Shown one piece after another: positions 27,553-35,083 of a stretch of DNA of 64,000 nucleotides. The notes under the pieces were generated by a model. The model was not told the origin of the DNA. It searched no databases and saw only the letters and a program-made list of their open reading frames with translations. Source of the DNA: JAUSIF01 sp040901465. Lineage in GTDB: Bacteria > Pseudomonadota > Alphaproteobacteria > Rhizobiales > Xanthobacteraceae. Position 1 is the stretch's first letter. Every line of letters starts with the position of its first letter. The stretch lies in NCBI GenBank assembly GCA_040901465.1, contig JBBDYN010000020.1, forward strand, positions 1 to 64,000. The letters are read 5' to 3'. A program made the translations under genes and the position numbers.

Positions 27553-28095
27553 TTACATGCCGCTGCCCGGCTTCTTCGTCATGCCCGGCGCGCCTCCGCT
27601 AGGACGGGACGCGGCGGGGCGCGGCGGCTCGTAGGGCTTGAAGTCGGGCGCGCTTTCGAGCTCGGCCTTGGTCAGCCGCAAGACAGCCTGCTCTGTGCCC
27701 TCGGCCGTGCGTGTGAGGTTCAGCGATTCGAACGAAACCGCGACGTTCTTCTGCCCGATTCCGAGGAAGCCGCCGACGCCAATCACCGCGGCGACGATCT
27801 TTCCATCCTTTTCGACCAGCAAGTCGCTGATGGAGCCGATGTTCTCGTCGCCGGAGCCCTTTACCTTAAGCCCGATCAACGTCGAGCCGAGCCATTGGTC
27901 GCTCGTTTGGGCGTCGACAAACGCCTTGGACATCTGGCCAGGTGCGTTCTTCTGCACCTGCTGGTTCGGCACGGGTTGGGTCTGACTCGGCTGAGCGCTC
28001 GGGCTCGGCTGAGACGGAGTGGTCGTTTGCTGCGCCAGCGCGGGCATTACCGCCAACGCCGCCGCCGTTGCCAATAGTGCAATACGCTTTGGCAT
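27553..28095 (-). CDS. Secreted PRC-barrel domain protein
   Basis: 180 residues. A signal peptide (MPKRIALLATAAALAVMPALAQ) precedes a Pro/Ser/Gln-rich linker and a PRC-barrel domain (GLKVKGSGDENIGSISDLLVEKDGKIVAAVIGVGGFLG). Such proteins are often abundant in stressed Rhizobiales cells. Their molecular role is not settled. An EcfG-type promoter match (28155-28179) lies 60 bases before the start, placing it in the general stress regulon. Confidence 0.88.
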   Translation of the reverse strand: MPKRIALLATAAALAVMPALAQQTTTPSQPSPSAQPSQTQPVPNQQVQKNAPGQMSKAFVDAQTSDQWLGSTLIGLKVKGSGDENIGSISDLLVEKDGKIVAAVIGVGGFLGIGQKNVAVSFESLNLTRTAEGTEQAVLRLTKAELESAPDFKPYEPPRPAASRPSGGAPGMTKKPGSGM

Positions 28096-28154
28096 GATTT
28101 TCTCCCTTCTGAAGAAACAGCAAAGCCGTGCTGGGCTTCGCCGCCTTTAAGGGG

Positions 28155-28179
28155 AACGCACAACGGCGTGCATCGTTCC
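28155..28179 (-). promoter_or_regulatory. EcfG-type promoter (PRC-barrel gene)
   Basis: On the minus strand GGAAC (28179-28175), 16-base spacer, CGTT (28158-28155). This matches the alphaproteobacterial general stress promoter GGAAC-N16/17-CGTT. Confidence 0.75.
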
Positions 28180-28193
28180 GAAATTTGCGCCGA

Positions 28194-28436
28194 TCAGATT
28201 TGCGACGCGAGTTTTTCCTGCGCGATTTGCACCTCACGCAAGAGTGCGGGTTCGCCGCCGGTCATGCCTTCGTCGCCGGCGCGCGCGAGCGCTTTCGCGT
28301 CGGTCTCCCATTGATCTAGAATCTTCCTCTTATCGGCCGTGCTGATGGGTGCGAGTAAAACTTCATTCGGATGATTGAACTCGTCGGCGGGCGAGATCTT
28401 GGCGCGCTCGACGTCAATCCCCTTGTCACTTTGCAT
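28194..28436 (-). CDS. Hypothetical protein
   Basis: 80 residues from ATG 28436 (MQSDKGIDVERAKISPADEF). No signal peptide or membrane segment. A conserved-looking helix pair is APISTADKRKILDQWETDAKALARAGDEGM. Small proteins with this ADKRKILDQWETDA pattern are common next to stress genes in Rhizobiales, without an assigned role. An ATG seven codons upstream is an alternative start. Confidence 0.6.
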   Translation of the reverse strand: MQSDKGIDVERAKISPADEFNHPNEVLLAPISTADKRKILDQWETDAKALARAGDEGMTGGEPALLREVQIAQEKLASQI

Positions 28437-28457
28437 GTCACGCCCCGTTCTTTGCAC

Positions 28458-29003
28458 TCAGCGAAGCGCGGCCACGTTCGTTCCAGATTCAGTTTGCGTG
28501 AGGCAGCGACTCGGAATGCGGGTGAGGGCGGTCGGGCTCGGGCGCGCGAACGAAGATTCGCATCCGTGCGGCGGAGTGGACGGGCGGTTGCCTTCGACCG
28601 GCAGACGATCGACCTCTGTCTCTGCGCTTTCGCGGATGGTCACTTCGGGAAGATCGACGTTCTTCGCGACGACGGTGACGTTGGCGAGGGGATCGGTCCG
28701 GAACAGCACGTTGCCGTCGCGGTCGCGATAGATAATCGAGGCGTCGCGAATGCCGATGACTTCCACCGACTTGATTTCGACGCGAGCCTGTTTTGCCGGC
28801 GGCATGGCCAGCGGAGCGGACTTGCGGTCGCGATTGACGGCATCACTCTGCCGGGCGGGTTCGGCTGCCTTCGCCTCGCCAACGTGCAGCGTAACCACAT
28901 GATTTGCCAGAACCGCGACCGACAGCACCATGATGGTGCCCGTCACGGCCGCTGCGGCGACGGCTGCCATCCAGCCGGCGGCGCCTCTGCCTTGGCGCAC
29001 CAT
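28458..29003 (-). CDS. Membrane-anchored hypothetical protein (photosynthetic-complex-assembly-like)
   Basis: 181 residues from ATG 29003, which has AGGAGG seven bases upstream. One hydrophobic segment (MAAVAAAAVTGTIMVLSVAVLANHVVTLHV) suggests an N-terminal anchor. The rest is soluble, with the strand pattern VEIKSVEVIGIRDASIIYRDRDGNVLFRTDPLANVTVV, somewhat like PuhC-type assembly factors. I do not assign a function. An EcfG-type promoter precedes it. Confidence 0.6.
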   Translation of the reverse strand: MVRQGRGAAGWMAAVAAAAVTGTIMVLSVAVLANHVVTLHVGEAKAAEPARQSDAVNRDRKSAPLAMPPAKQARVEIKSVEVIGIRDASIIYRDRDGNVLFRTDPLANVTVVAKNVDLPEVTIRESAETEVDRLPVEGNRPSTPPHGCESSFARPSPTALTRIPSRCLTQTESGTNVAALR

Positions 29004-29086
29004 CGGAACCTCCTGCAATCGAAAGATCAATTGTTTCATCGACTTGCCGAACAGCAACAGAAGCGGCGGCAGGCCGTCAGCATGAA

Positions 29087-29111
29087 AACGTTCCAAGCCC
29101 GACGCGGTTCC
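29087..29111 (-). promoter_or_regulatory. EcfG-type promoter (29003 gene)
   Basis: On the minus strand GGAAC (29111-29107), 16-base spacer, CGTT (29090-29087). The predicted start is about 75 bases before the ATG at 29003. Confidence 0.7.
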
Positions 29112-29148
29112 GCGCTATTTCGCGCTTGTATAGGGTCGTGCAGGCGAG

Positions 29149-29173
29149 GGAACCGGCGGCGCATTTCCGCGTT
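29149..29173 (+). promoter_or_regulatory. EcfG-type promoter with no protein gene before a terminator
   Basis: GGAAC (29149-29153), 16-base spacer, CGTT (29170-29173). The next element on this strand is a terminator at 29227-29272, so it should give a short RNA. Confidence 0.65.
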
Positions 29174-29179
29174 GTGTAA

Positions 29180-29272
29180 GGACCGGCCTCCTGTCTCGAC
29201 CCTCCCCCCAAAGATGGGCCGGTACTTCGGGCGTAACCGAGCCAACTCGGTTGCGCCCGATTTTCTTTTCTT
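29180..29272 (+). ncRNA. Candidate small RNA under EcfG control
   Basis: A transcript of about 90 nucleotides is predicted from the EcfG-type promoter at 29149-29173 to the terminator ending near 29272. No start codon with a ribosome site and no credible short peptide is seen inside. The 5' part contains ACCCTCCCCCCAAAG, a C-rich stretch able to pair with Shine-Dalgarno sequences. The identification is inference from promoter plus terminator. Confidence 0.5.
29227..29272 (+). terminator. Strong intrinsic terminator
   Basis: A 15-bp stem with one G-U pair (29227-29241 with 29246-29260) and a CCAA loop is followed by TTTTCTTTTCTTT. No protein gene on this strand ends just before it. Confidence 0.85.
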
Positions 29273-29290
29273 TGCGTGAGTGCACGCTTC

Positions 29291-29316
29291 GGAACCGATC
29301 CGGCGTATCGCACGTT
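29291..29316 (+). promoter_or_regulatory. EcfG-type promoter (csbD)
   Basis: GGAAC (29291-29295), 17-base spacer, CGTT (29313-29316), about 45 bases before the csbD ribosome site. Confidence 0.75.
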
Positions 29317-29367
29317 CCAGCCACGGAAACAGGCCACACAAAAATTCGAAATGGAGAGGAGCACGCA

Positions 29368-29568
29368 ATGAATTGGGATCGCATCGAAGGCAACTGGAAA
29401 CAGTTCAAAGGCAAGGCGCAGCAGCAATGGGGCAATCTCACCAACGACGACCTCGACGTGGTCGAAGGCAAGCGCAACGAATTGTCCGGCAAGCTGCAGG
29501 AGCGCTACGGCGTCGCCAAGGACGAGGCCGAGAGGCAAATCGACGCCTGGCTGAAGCGGATCAACTGA
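29368..29568 (+). CDS. CsbD-family stress protein
   Basis: 66 residues: MNWDRIEGNWKQFKGKAQQQWGNLTNDDLDVVEGKRNELSGKLQERYGVAKDEAERQIDAWL is the classic CsbD pattern, a small soluble helical protein. The start has a strong GGAGAGGAG site. CsbD proteins are general-stress proteins in many bacteria, with unknown mechanism. Here an EcfG-type promoter upstream (29291-29316) fits that. A terminator follows. Confidence 0.95.
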   Translation: MNWDRIEGNWKQFKGKAQQQWGNLTNDDLDVVEGKRNELSGKLQERYGVAKDEAERQIDAWLKRIN

Positions 29569-29588
29569 GGACGCCGGTCTAATGAATA

Positions 29589-29637
29589 CGCCCCGCACGC
29601 GCACCGGTAGGGGGACGTGCGGGGCGTTCTATTTTAT
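29589..29637 (+). terminator. Terminator after csbD
   Basis: Stem CGCCCCGCACG (29589-29599) with CGTGCGGGGCG (29616-29626), followed by TTCTATTTTATC. It also faces the end of the convergent phyR gene. Confidence 0.85.
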
Positions 29638-29655
29638 CAGGACGTTGGCGCGCCT

Positions 29656-30459
29656 CTAGGCGCTCGCGCGCTCCTGCGGACGATGCGCCTTGCGATCGAA
29701 GAACAACGCCTGGCTGATCACGGCGGAAACGGTTGCCGGTTGATACGGTTTCGGAATCAAAAACGCAGGCTCCGGCCGCTCGCCGGTGAGGAAGCGTTCC
29801 GGATAGGCGGTGATGAAGATCACCGGCGCTTCGAACGACTGCAGCAGCTCATTCACCGCCTCGAGACCGGAACTGCCGTCGGCGAGCTGGATGTCGGCGA
29901 GGATGAGCCCGGGCCGCTTGCCGCGCGCGAGCTTGACCGCTTCCTTGTGCGTGCGCGCGATGCCGAGGACCTCGTGGCCGAGACGTTCGACCAGGCCCTC
30001 GATGTCCATCGCGATCAGGGGCTCGTCCTCGATGATGAGCACGTTCGTCGCGATCTCCTCGGCAAGCTCGTGGCCGGCTTCATCGAGCATGCGGCGAAGC
30101 GTAGGCACGTCGATCGCGAGCACGCTTGCAGCCTCGTCTTCGGAAAAGCCTTCGAGCGCGATCAGGAGAAATGCCTGACGCGGGACCGGGGTGATGCGCG
30201 AAAGGCGCGTTTCGGCCGGCAACTGGTCTTGGCCGGCTTCGGGCTTGGCGTTCACCGGCACCGAATTCCAGATTTTTGTGAAGGTGCGGTAGAGGCCGAC
30301 CCGCGGATCGTCCTCGGGCTGTAAATGGGCTGGATCCTCGAGCAAAGCTTCAAGGACCGCGGTTACGTACGCATCGCCAGAACTCTGGCTGCCAGTCAGT
30401 GCCCGCGCATAGCGGCGCAAAAACGGCAAGTGCCGTGCAACGATCTGCGATCTGGACAC
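29656..30459 (-). CDS. phyR: General stress response regulator PhyR
   Basis: 267 residues. The N-terminal half imitates an ECF sigma factor (HLPFLRRYARALTGSQSSGDAYV, then RQAFLLIALEGFSEDEAASVL). The C-terminal half is a receiver domain with the phospho-Asp in LILADIQLADGSSG, FITAYPERF and the switch lysine in FLIPKPYQ. When phosphorylated PhyR binds NepR and releases EcfG. The start is GTG 30459, seven bases after GGGAGGG; the upstream ATG at 30498 lacks a site and would overlap the predicted RNA start. No partner kinase is seen in the window. Confidence 0.96.
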   Translation of the reverse strand: MSRSQIVARHLPFLRRYARALTGSQSSGDAYVTAVLEALLEDPAHLQPEDDPRVGLYRTFTKIWNSVPVNAKPEAGQDQLPAETRLSRITPVPRQAFLLIALEGFSEDEAASVLAIDVPTLRRMLDEAGHELAEEIATNVLIIEDEPLIAMDIEGLVERLGHEVLGIARTHKEAVKLARGKRPGLILADIQLADGSSGLEAVNELLQSFEAPVIFITAYPERFLTGERPEPAFLIPKPYQPATVSAVISQALFFDRKAHRPQERASA

Positions 30460-30498
30460 AGGACCCTCCCAATGGGTTTTCAGTCCGTCAGCATGCAT

Positions 30499-30524
30499 AA
30501 CGCGGGTGGCGGAAAAAAGGTTCC
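30499..30524 (-). promoter_or_regulatory. EcfG-type promoter (phyR)
   Basis: On the minus strand GGAAC (30524-30520), 17-base spacer, CGTT (30502-30499). It gives phyR positive feedback through EcfG. Confidence 0.8.
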
Positions 30525-30531
30525 ATCAAAT

Positions 30532-30556
30532 GGAACCAAGGCGATGGTAGAGCGTT
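30532..30556 (+). promoter_or_regulatory. EcfG-type promoter (nepR-ecfG)
   Basis: GGAAC (30532-30536), 16-base spacer, CGTT (30553-30556). It stands back to back with the phyR promoter, only seven bases apart. Confidence 0.8.
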
Positions 30557-30620
30557 ATGTACCTAATAATGCGCGTAAATCGGCGCCATGCGGCGAAATC
30601 GGGGTTCGAGGGTTGAGACG

Positions 30621-30839
30621 ATGAAAGGCAAATCCAGGCGGGATCAGTCAATGCTGCAAGGAGGAAGTTCCAAGTCCACCGACGATGGCTCGGGCAAGCT
30701 CGACAAGGAAACCCAAACCAAGATCGGACAGCAACTGCGTGCCATGTACGACGAAGTCGTCAGGCAGGGAGTGCCGGATCGCTTTGCTGAGTTGCTGAGG
30801 CAACTCGAGAAGCGAGAGGACAAGGAACCCAAGTCATGA
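30621..30839 (+). CDS. nepR: Anti-sigma factor NepR
   Basis: 72 residues from ATG 30621. The conserved NepR core IGQQLRAMYDEVVRQGVPDRFAELLRQLEKRE is clear, the two helices that wrap around EcfG or PhyR. The stop overlaps the ecfG start (ATGA, 30836-30839), so the anti-sigma and sigma are translated together. Confidence 0.96.
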   Translation: MKGKSRRDQSMLQGGSSKSTDDGSGKLDKETQTKIGQQLRAMYDEVVRQGVPDRFAELLRQLEKREDKEPKS

Positions 30840-31384
30840 AAATCGACGCGGCGCTTCGGGACGCCGTGCTGGCGGCTGTGCCGAAATTGCGCGCATTCGC
30901 GATTTCATTGAGCGGGAATGTCGACCGTGCCGACGATCTGGTGCAGGAGACGCTATTGCGGGCGCTGGCAAACATCGACTCGTTCCAGCCCGGCACGAAC
31001 CTGCAGGCCTGGCTCTTCACAATCCTGCGCAATCTATTTCGGTCGGAATATCGCAAGCGCAGGCGCGAGGTCGAGGACGTCGATGGCCGCTACGCGGACA
31101 GCATGGTCTCGCATCCGGAGCAGGAGAGCCAGCTCGAGTTCAAGGAATTGCGCGAAGCGCTCGCAAAATTGCCGCAAGATCAACGCGAGGCGCTGATTCT
31201 CGTCGGCGCGTCCGGCTTCTCCTATGAAGAGGCGGCCCATATCTGCGGGTGCGCGGTCGGCACGATCAAGAGCCGCGTGAACCGCGCGCGCACACGGCTC
31301 GCCGCGGAGCTCTCGATCTCCGGCGCCGAGGACCTCGGGCCGGACGCGACGGTCCAGGCCGTGATCGCGGACAAGTCGCGCTAG
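30836..31384 (+). CDS. ecfG: General stress ECF sigma factor EcfG
   Basis: 182 residues. Region 2 (LSGNVDRADDLVQETLLRALANIDSFQPGTNLQAWLFTILRNLFRSEYRKRRRE) and region 4 (LPQDQREALILVGASGFSYEEAAHICGCAVGTIKSRVNRARTRL) are typical of the EcfG group. It lies after nepR with a 4-base overlap and divergent from phyR, the standard alphaproteobacterial arrangement. It should recognise the GGAAC-CGTT promoters listed around it. Confidence 0.96.
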   Translation: MKIDAALRDAVLAAVPKLRAFAISLSGNVDRADDLVQETLLRALANIDSFQPGTNLQAWLFTILRNLFRSEYRKRRREVEDVDGRYADSMVSHPEQESQLEFKELREALAKLPQDQREALILVGASGFSYEEAAHICGCAVGTIKSRVNRARTRLAAELSISGAEDLGPDATVQAVIADKSR

Positions 31385-31492
31385 CAAGCGCCGCTTTTCC
31401 GCCGCGAAGCGCGCGGCCGTCCCGCAGGGCGGCCGCCTCGCGTTTCTGCAACGGCCCGTTTGCAACAGTGAACGGCGCATATGCCGGTTCCA

Positions 31493-31517
31493 GGAACGAT
31501 TGGTGCCGCCCCGCGTT
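31493..31517 (+). promoter_or_regulatory. EcfG-type promoter (DUF1236 gene)
   Basis: GGAAC (31493-31497), 16-base spacer, CGTT (31514-31517), about 33 bases before the next start codon. Confidence 0.7.
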
Positions 31518-31549
31518 CGGCTCCCGTGCTTGGCAATCAGGAGGGCCAC

Positions 31550-31906
31550 ATGAATTCGTTACTTCGCGTTTCCACGGCGGCTATCGCGCTACTCGCTGCG
31601 GTTTCGGCGGCTTCGGCGCAGACCACCACGATCATCGAACGGCCGGCGGCGACGATTGAGCTCTCGCCCGCGCAACGGACGATCATCCATCGGCATGTAG
31701 TGAGGGAGCGCGCCGTCACATTGCCGCCACGGGTGGAACTGCGCGTGGGCGCGCCGATCCCGCAGACCGTTGAACTTTATCCGTTCCCTGACGAAGTTTA
31801 CGTCGAGGTGCCGACACTCAAGCGCTACCGCTACCTCTACGTCAACAACCAGGTCGTCCTGGTGGATCCGGAAACGAGTGAGATCGTCGAAATCATTCGT
31901 GAGTGA
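31550..31906 (+). CDS. Secreted DUF1236 protein
   Basis: 118 residues from ATG 31550, which has a GGAGGG site (31541-31546). A signal peptide (MNSLLRVSTAAIALLAAVSAASAQ) precedes a DUF1236 domain ending KRYRYLYVNNQVVLVDPETSEIVEII, a motif common in Rhizobiales periplasmic proteins. The role is unknown. An EcfG-type promoter precedes it. Confidence 0.88.
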   Translation: MNSLLRVSTAAIALLAAVSAASAQTTTIIERPAATIELSPAQRTIIHRHVVRERAVTLPPRVELRVGAPIPQTVELYPFPDEVYVEVPTLKRYRYLYVNNQVVLVDPETSEIVEIIRE

Positions 31907-31942
31907 CGGCCACAGGAGCGCCGAAGATTCGCCGCCTGGGAG

Positions 31943-31964
31943 GCCCTTTGCGGTCCCAAAGGGC
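31943..31964. terminator. Hairpin after the DUF1236 gene
   Basis: 8-bp stem GCCCTTTG / CAAAGGGC with a 6-base loop, 37 bases after the stop codon. No T-run follows, so it may be a weak or Rho-assisted end. Confidence 0.5.
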
Positions 31965-32040
31965 GGCTAATCGGCGGGGCAAGAAAACGGGGGAGCGGAG
32001 CCGCTTTCCGGAAATTTAAATTGCGTACGGAGGCTGTGCC

Positions 32041-32727
32041 ATGAAACGCGTGCTTCTTTCGATTTCGATGACGGCCATTGTTTCGCTCGCTGTGGCGGCC
32101 GGGGCGGCGTTTGCCGCCGATATGCCGGTGCGGCGCCCGTTGCCGCCGCAGGCGACGGTCAAAGCGCCGCCGCCGCTTCTGTTCGACTGGAGCGGGTTCT
32201 ATGCGGGCGTGCACGGTGGGTACGGCTGGGGCCGGTCGAGCTTCGACTATCCGGGTGCGCCGTCCGGCAGCTTCGATGCGGACGGCTGGCTGCTCGGCGG
32301 CGTCGTGGGCGTCAATTATCAGGCTGGGCAAACCGTGCTCGGCCTGGAAGCCGATCTCAACTGGACCGATCTTTCCGGCAGCACCGCGTGCGTGACGGGC
32401 ATTTGTCAAACCACGAATTCCTGGCTCGGCACCGTGCGCGGCCGCCTCGGGTACGCGGCCGACCGATTCATGCCGTACGTGACCGGCGGCGTCGCCTTCG
32501 GCGACGTGGAAGCGAACGTGCCCGGCGTCGGCAAGGCGAGCGACACGCGCGTCGGCTGGACCGCGGGTGTGGGCGCCGAATACGCGCTCTCGGAAAGGAT
32601 GAGCTGGAAGACCGAGTATCTCTACGTGGATCTCGGCAAATTCAATTGCGGGGCGGCGTGCGCCGGCCCTGCGAACGTGGACTTCAAGGCCCATATCGTG
32701 CGGACCGGATTGAACCTTCGGTTCTGA
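32041..32727 (+). CDS. Outer-membrane beta-barrel protein (Omp25/porin-like)
   Basis: 228 residues with a signal peptide (FAADMPVR after the cleavage region). The beginning FDWSGFYAGVHGGYGWGRSS and the ending SWKTEYLYVDLGKFNCG... FKAHIVRTGLNLRF with C-terminal Phe are typical of small alphaproteobacterial outer-membrane barrels of eight strands (OMP_b-brl). Aromatic and glycine residues alternate along predicted strands. The start has a GGAGG-like site. A strong terminator follows. Confidence 0.93.
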   Translation: MKRVLLSISMTAIVSLAVAAGAAFAADMPVRRPLPPQATVKAPPPLLFDWSGFYAGVHGGYGWGRSSFDYPGAPSGSFDADGWLLGGVVGVNYQAGQTVLGLEADLNWTDLSGSTACVTGICQTTNSWLGTVRGRLGYAADRFMPYVTGGVAFGDVEANVPGVGKASDTRVGWTAGVGAEYALSERMSWKTEYLYVDLGKFNCGAACAGPANVDFKAHIVRTGLNLRF

Positions 32728-32742
32728 TCGGATTCCGACAAG

Positions 32743-32779
32743 AAAACGCCGGCGCGGGATTTTCGCGCCGGCGTTTTTT
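32743..32779 (+). terminator. Terminator after the outer-membrane protein gene
   Basis: Stem AAAACGCCGGCGCG (32743-32756) with CGCGCCGGCGTTTT (32764-32777), then more T residues. Confidence 0.9.
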
Positions 32780-32804
32780 GTGCGGAGACCGATTTGGACG
32801 GGCG

Positions 32805-33494
32805 TCAGCAACCGACCTTCTTCAGACTGACATGGCCCTGCCGCTCCTGCATCTCGGTGATCCTGATCCCGATCGACTGATTGCAGCCCTTTACGGTCGC
32901 ATGCAGGCTCGCGGTGACGTTGTCGCTGCGCATGAAGAGGTTGAGTCTGTCGCCGTTCCATGCGCCGCTCACACCGCCGCGCAGATTGTGGCTCGCCTCG
33001 CGCCACGAGCCGGAAATGCGTCCGTTCCTTTGGCGCAGGTTGCTCGTGAGATCGATCTGAAAGCGCTCGTTGCCGCAGCGGAGAACATGCAACGCGCGTT
33101 CGCCTTCGGCTCGCTCGATATGCGTGGCGCGGCAGTTCAATTGTTCGCGGACGCCGTTCGAGCCGGTAAGCCAGCCGACGCCGCGCCACTCGCCGACGAA
33201 GGGATTTTTCCTTGCGTCGCCGGCATCGTCATCGACGTCGGGTGCAATTGACGTCCGGGTGATTTCCAGAGGAGACGAGGAGGCGACCTTGGCGACGGAA
33301 GTCGCCCCGATCGCGGCCACCGTCATCAGATCGGGCGGGGTGCGGATCGTGCCGCTCGTCAATTGCGGAGGCAGCAGCGCGGGCATGGCGCCGAGCAGCA
33401 CCACGGAAAATGCGCCGACCGGGAGCGTAAGACGCCGGCCGATGCTTCGCAGATCGATGAAACGTGCTACACGCGCTTTGATTTTCGACGCCAT
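32805..33494 (-). CDS. Exported hypothetical protein
   Basis: About 229 residues from ATG 33494 (MASKIKARVARF). A hydrophobic segment (LTLPVGAFSVVLLGAMPALL) near residue 25 suggests export or an anchor. The mature part has NPFVGEWRGVGWLTGSNGVREQLNCRATH and ends with a Cys residue; its four cysteines could form disulfides. The pattern resembles proteins described only as conserved in Bradyrhizobiaceae. The frame is open further upstream to 33620. Convergent with the porin-like gene. Confidence 0.65.
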   Translation of the reverse strand: MASKIKARVARFIDLRSIGRRLTLPVGAFSVVLLGAMPALLPPQLTSGTIRTPPDLMTVAAIGATSVAKVASSSPLEITRTSIAPDVDDDAGDARKNPFVGEWRGVGWLTGSNGVREQLNCRATHIERAEGERALHVLRCGNERFQIDLTSNLRQRNGRISGSWREASHNLRGGVSGAWNGDRLNLFMRSDNVTASLHATVKGCNQSIGIRITEMQERQGHVSLKKVGC

Positions 33495-33778
33495 TGCGAT
33501 CGGCCCATTCTTCCGGCGTGCTTCAGTCTTAGCCGATTCCACGTCGATTTCTGCGCGGAGGAAATGGGTTAATGCCAATACTGTTAATTGCGCGGGGGGC
33601 TTCCGTGGATTTGGCGCCACGCGAAGCTCTTGCCTCGGGTTGCGATCGTCCGGTACGGGTCGTGCGGGTGCGATGAGGGTCTGAGCGCTGATGCGGCGTC
33701 TGAAAGTGATTTTTCTTAGAGGGCCCGAGACGACCGCGGCATGACGACAGGGATGATCGCGTTCGGCGCCGAGAAGGT

Positions 33779-34759
33779 CTAGTCCCGGCCAGAGGCAGGC
33801 CGATGAATCCCGTCGGCCCGGATCAGTTCATCAAAAAATTGGATGGTCCGGTTGAGCCCGTCTTTCAGCGGCGTCGCGGGTTCCCAGTCGAGGGTCGCTC
33901 GCGCCAAGCTGATATCAGGCATTCGCTGCCGCGGGTCGTCCTCGGGTAGCGCCCGATGCACGATGCGCGATCTAGAGTTCGTCAGCTCAAGAATCAGTTG
34001 GGCAAGATCGAGGATCGAGATCTCCGATGGTTTTCCCAAATTCATGGGCCCGGTGATATCGGCGGGCGTGCTCATCAGGCGCACGAGTCCGTCGACAAGA
34101 TCATCGACGTAGCAAAACGAACGTGTCTGCAATCCATCTCCGTACACGGTCAGCTCCCGTTCGAGCAATGCCTGTACAATGAAGTTCGAAACCACTCTGC
34201 CGTCGTTGGGGTGCATCCGCGGTCCGTAAGTGTTGAAGATACGCGCGACCTTTATCCGCAGGCGAAAACTGCGCCAATAATCGAAGAAGAGAGTTTCGGC
34301 GCAGCGTTTTCCTTCATCGTAGCAGGACCGCGCACCGATGGGATTTACATTGCCGCAATACGATTCCGGTTGAGGATGCACGGTCGGATCGCCGTAAACC
34401 TCTGAAGTTGACGCCTGCAGGATGCGCGCACTCAAACGTTTTGCGAGACCGAGCATATTGATTGCGCCGTGCACGCTTGTTTTCGTCGTCTGCACGGGAT
34501 CATGTTGGTAATGTACGGGTGATGCCGGGCAGGCCAGGTTAAAAATCTCGTCCACCTCGACATAGAGAGGAAACGTTATGTCGTGTCGCAGCATTTCGAA
34601 TTGGGGGTGATCCAACAGCGACGCGACGTTTTGGCGAGTGCCCGTGAAAAAATTGTCGACGCAGAGGACCTGTGCGCCGTCGCGGATCAGGCGCTCGCAA
34701 AGATGCGAGCCCAGGAACCCGGCGCCGCCGGTTACCAGCACGCGACTGTCAACGTGCAT
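33779..34759 (-). CDS. UDP-glucuronate decarboxylase (UDP-xylose synthase)
   Basis: 326 residues of the extended SDR family. NAD-binding GGAGFLGSHL at residue 10, active-site S/T-Y-K in STSEVYGDP and SCYDEGKR (Tyr-x3-Lys), and the family marks RIFNTYGPRMHPNDGRVVSNFI and RSFCYVDDLVDGLVRLM place it in UXS, which converts UDP-glucuronate to UDP-xylose. It opens the polysaccharide region and diverges from the next genes. Confidence 0.93.
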   Translation of the reverse strand: MHVDSRVLVTGGAGFLGSHLCERLIRDGAQVLCVDNFFTGTRQNVASLLDHPQFEMLRHDITFPLYVEVDEIFNLACPASPVHYQHDPVQTTKTSVHGAINMLGLAKRLSARILQASTSEVYGDPTVHPQPESYCGNVNPIGARSCYDEGKRCAETLFFDYWRSFRLRIKVARIFNTYGPRMHPNDGRVVSNFIVQALLERELTVYGDGLQTRSFCYVDDLVDGLVRLMSTPADITGPMNLGKPSEISILDLAQLILELTNSRSRIVHRALPEDDPRQRMPDISLARATLDWEPATPLKDGLNRTIQFFDELIRADGIHRPASGRD

Positions 34760-35083
34760 CGTTCGCCGCCCGTAGCGTTTGGCCGCACGTGCCTGGTGAA
34801 GCATTAGGCCGCTTCAAGGAGGTTATTGCCACTCGTTCCACGCCCGCGGTTCACTTGCGAACTGGCCGATCAACGTGTTTGATAGATTTTAGATGGTTCA
34901 TATGTTTGCGGCGGGGGAAGTACATTTCCTTCACGACGCCGGGCATTGCCAAGCTATGTCAACATTACTTACCCTGGGCCGTCAATGCACGCATATGATG
35001 ACGCCGAACGGGTTGGTGTCGGTGAGACGGCCGCAGAAGTCTCGGCCTTGTCGCTCCGGCCAAGCAGAAGGATCTGTGAGCTA

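Noticed and set aside
31837..33189. 450-codon minus-strand frame over the outer-membrane protein gene
   Set aside because: It is antisense to a barrel protein with signal peptide, C-terminal Phe and own terminator.
34760..35083. A short gene in the gap between the UDP-xylose synthase and RmlC-like genes
   Set aside because: Open frames there lack ribosome sites and protein-like composition. It is more likely the divergent promoter region.
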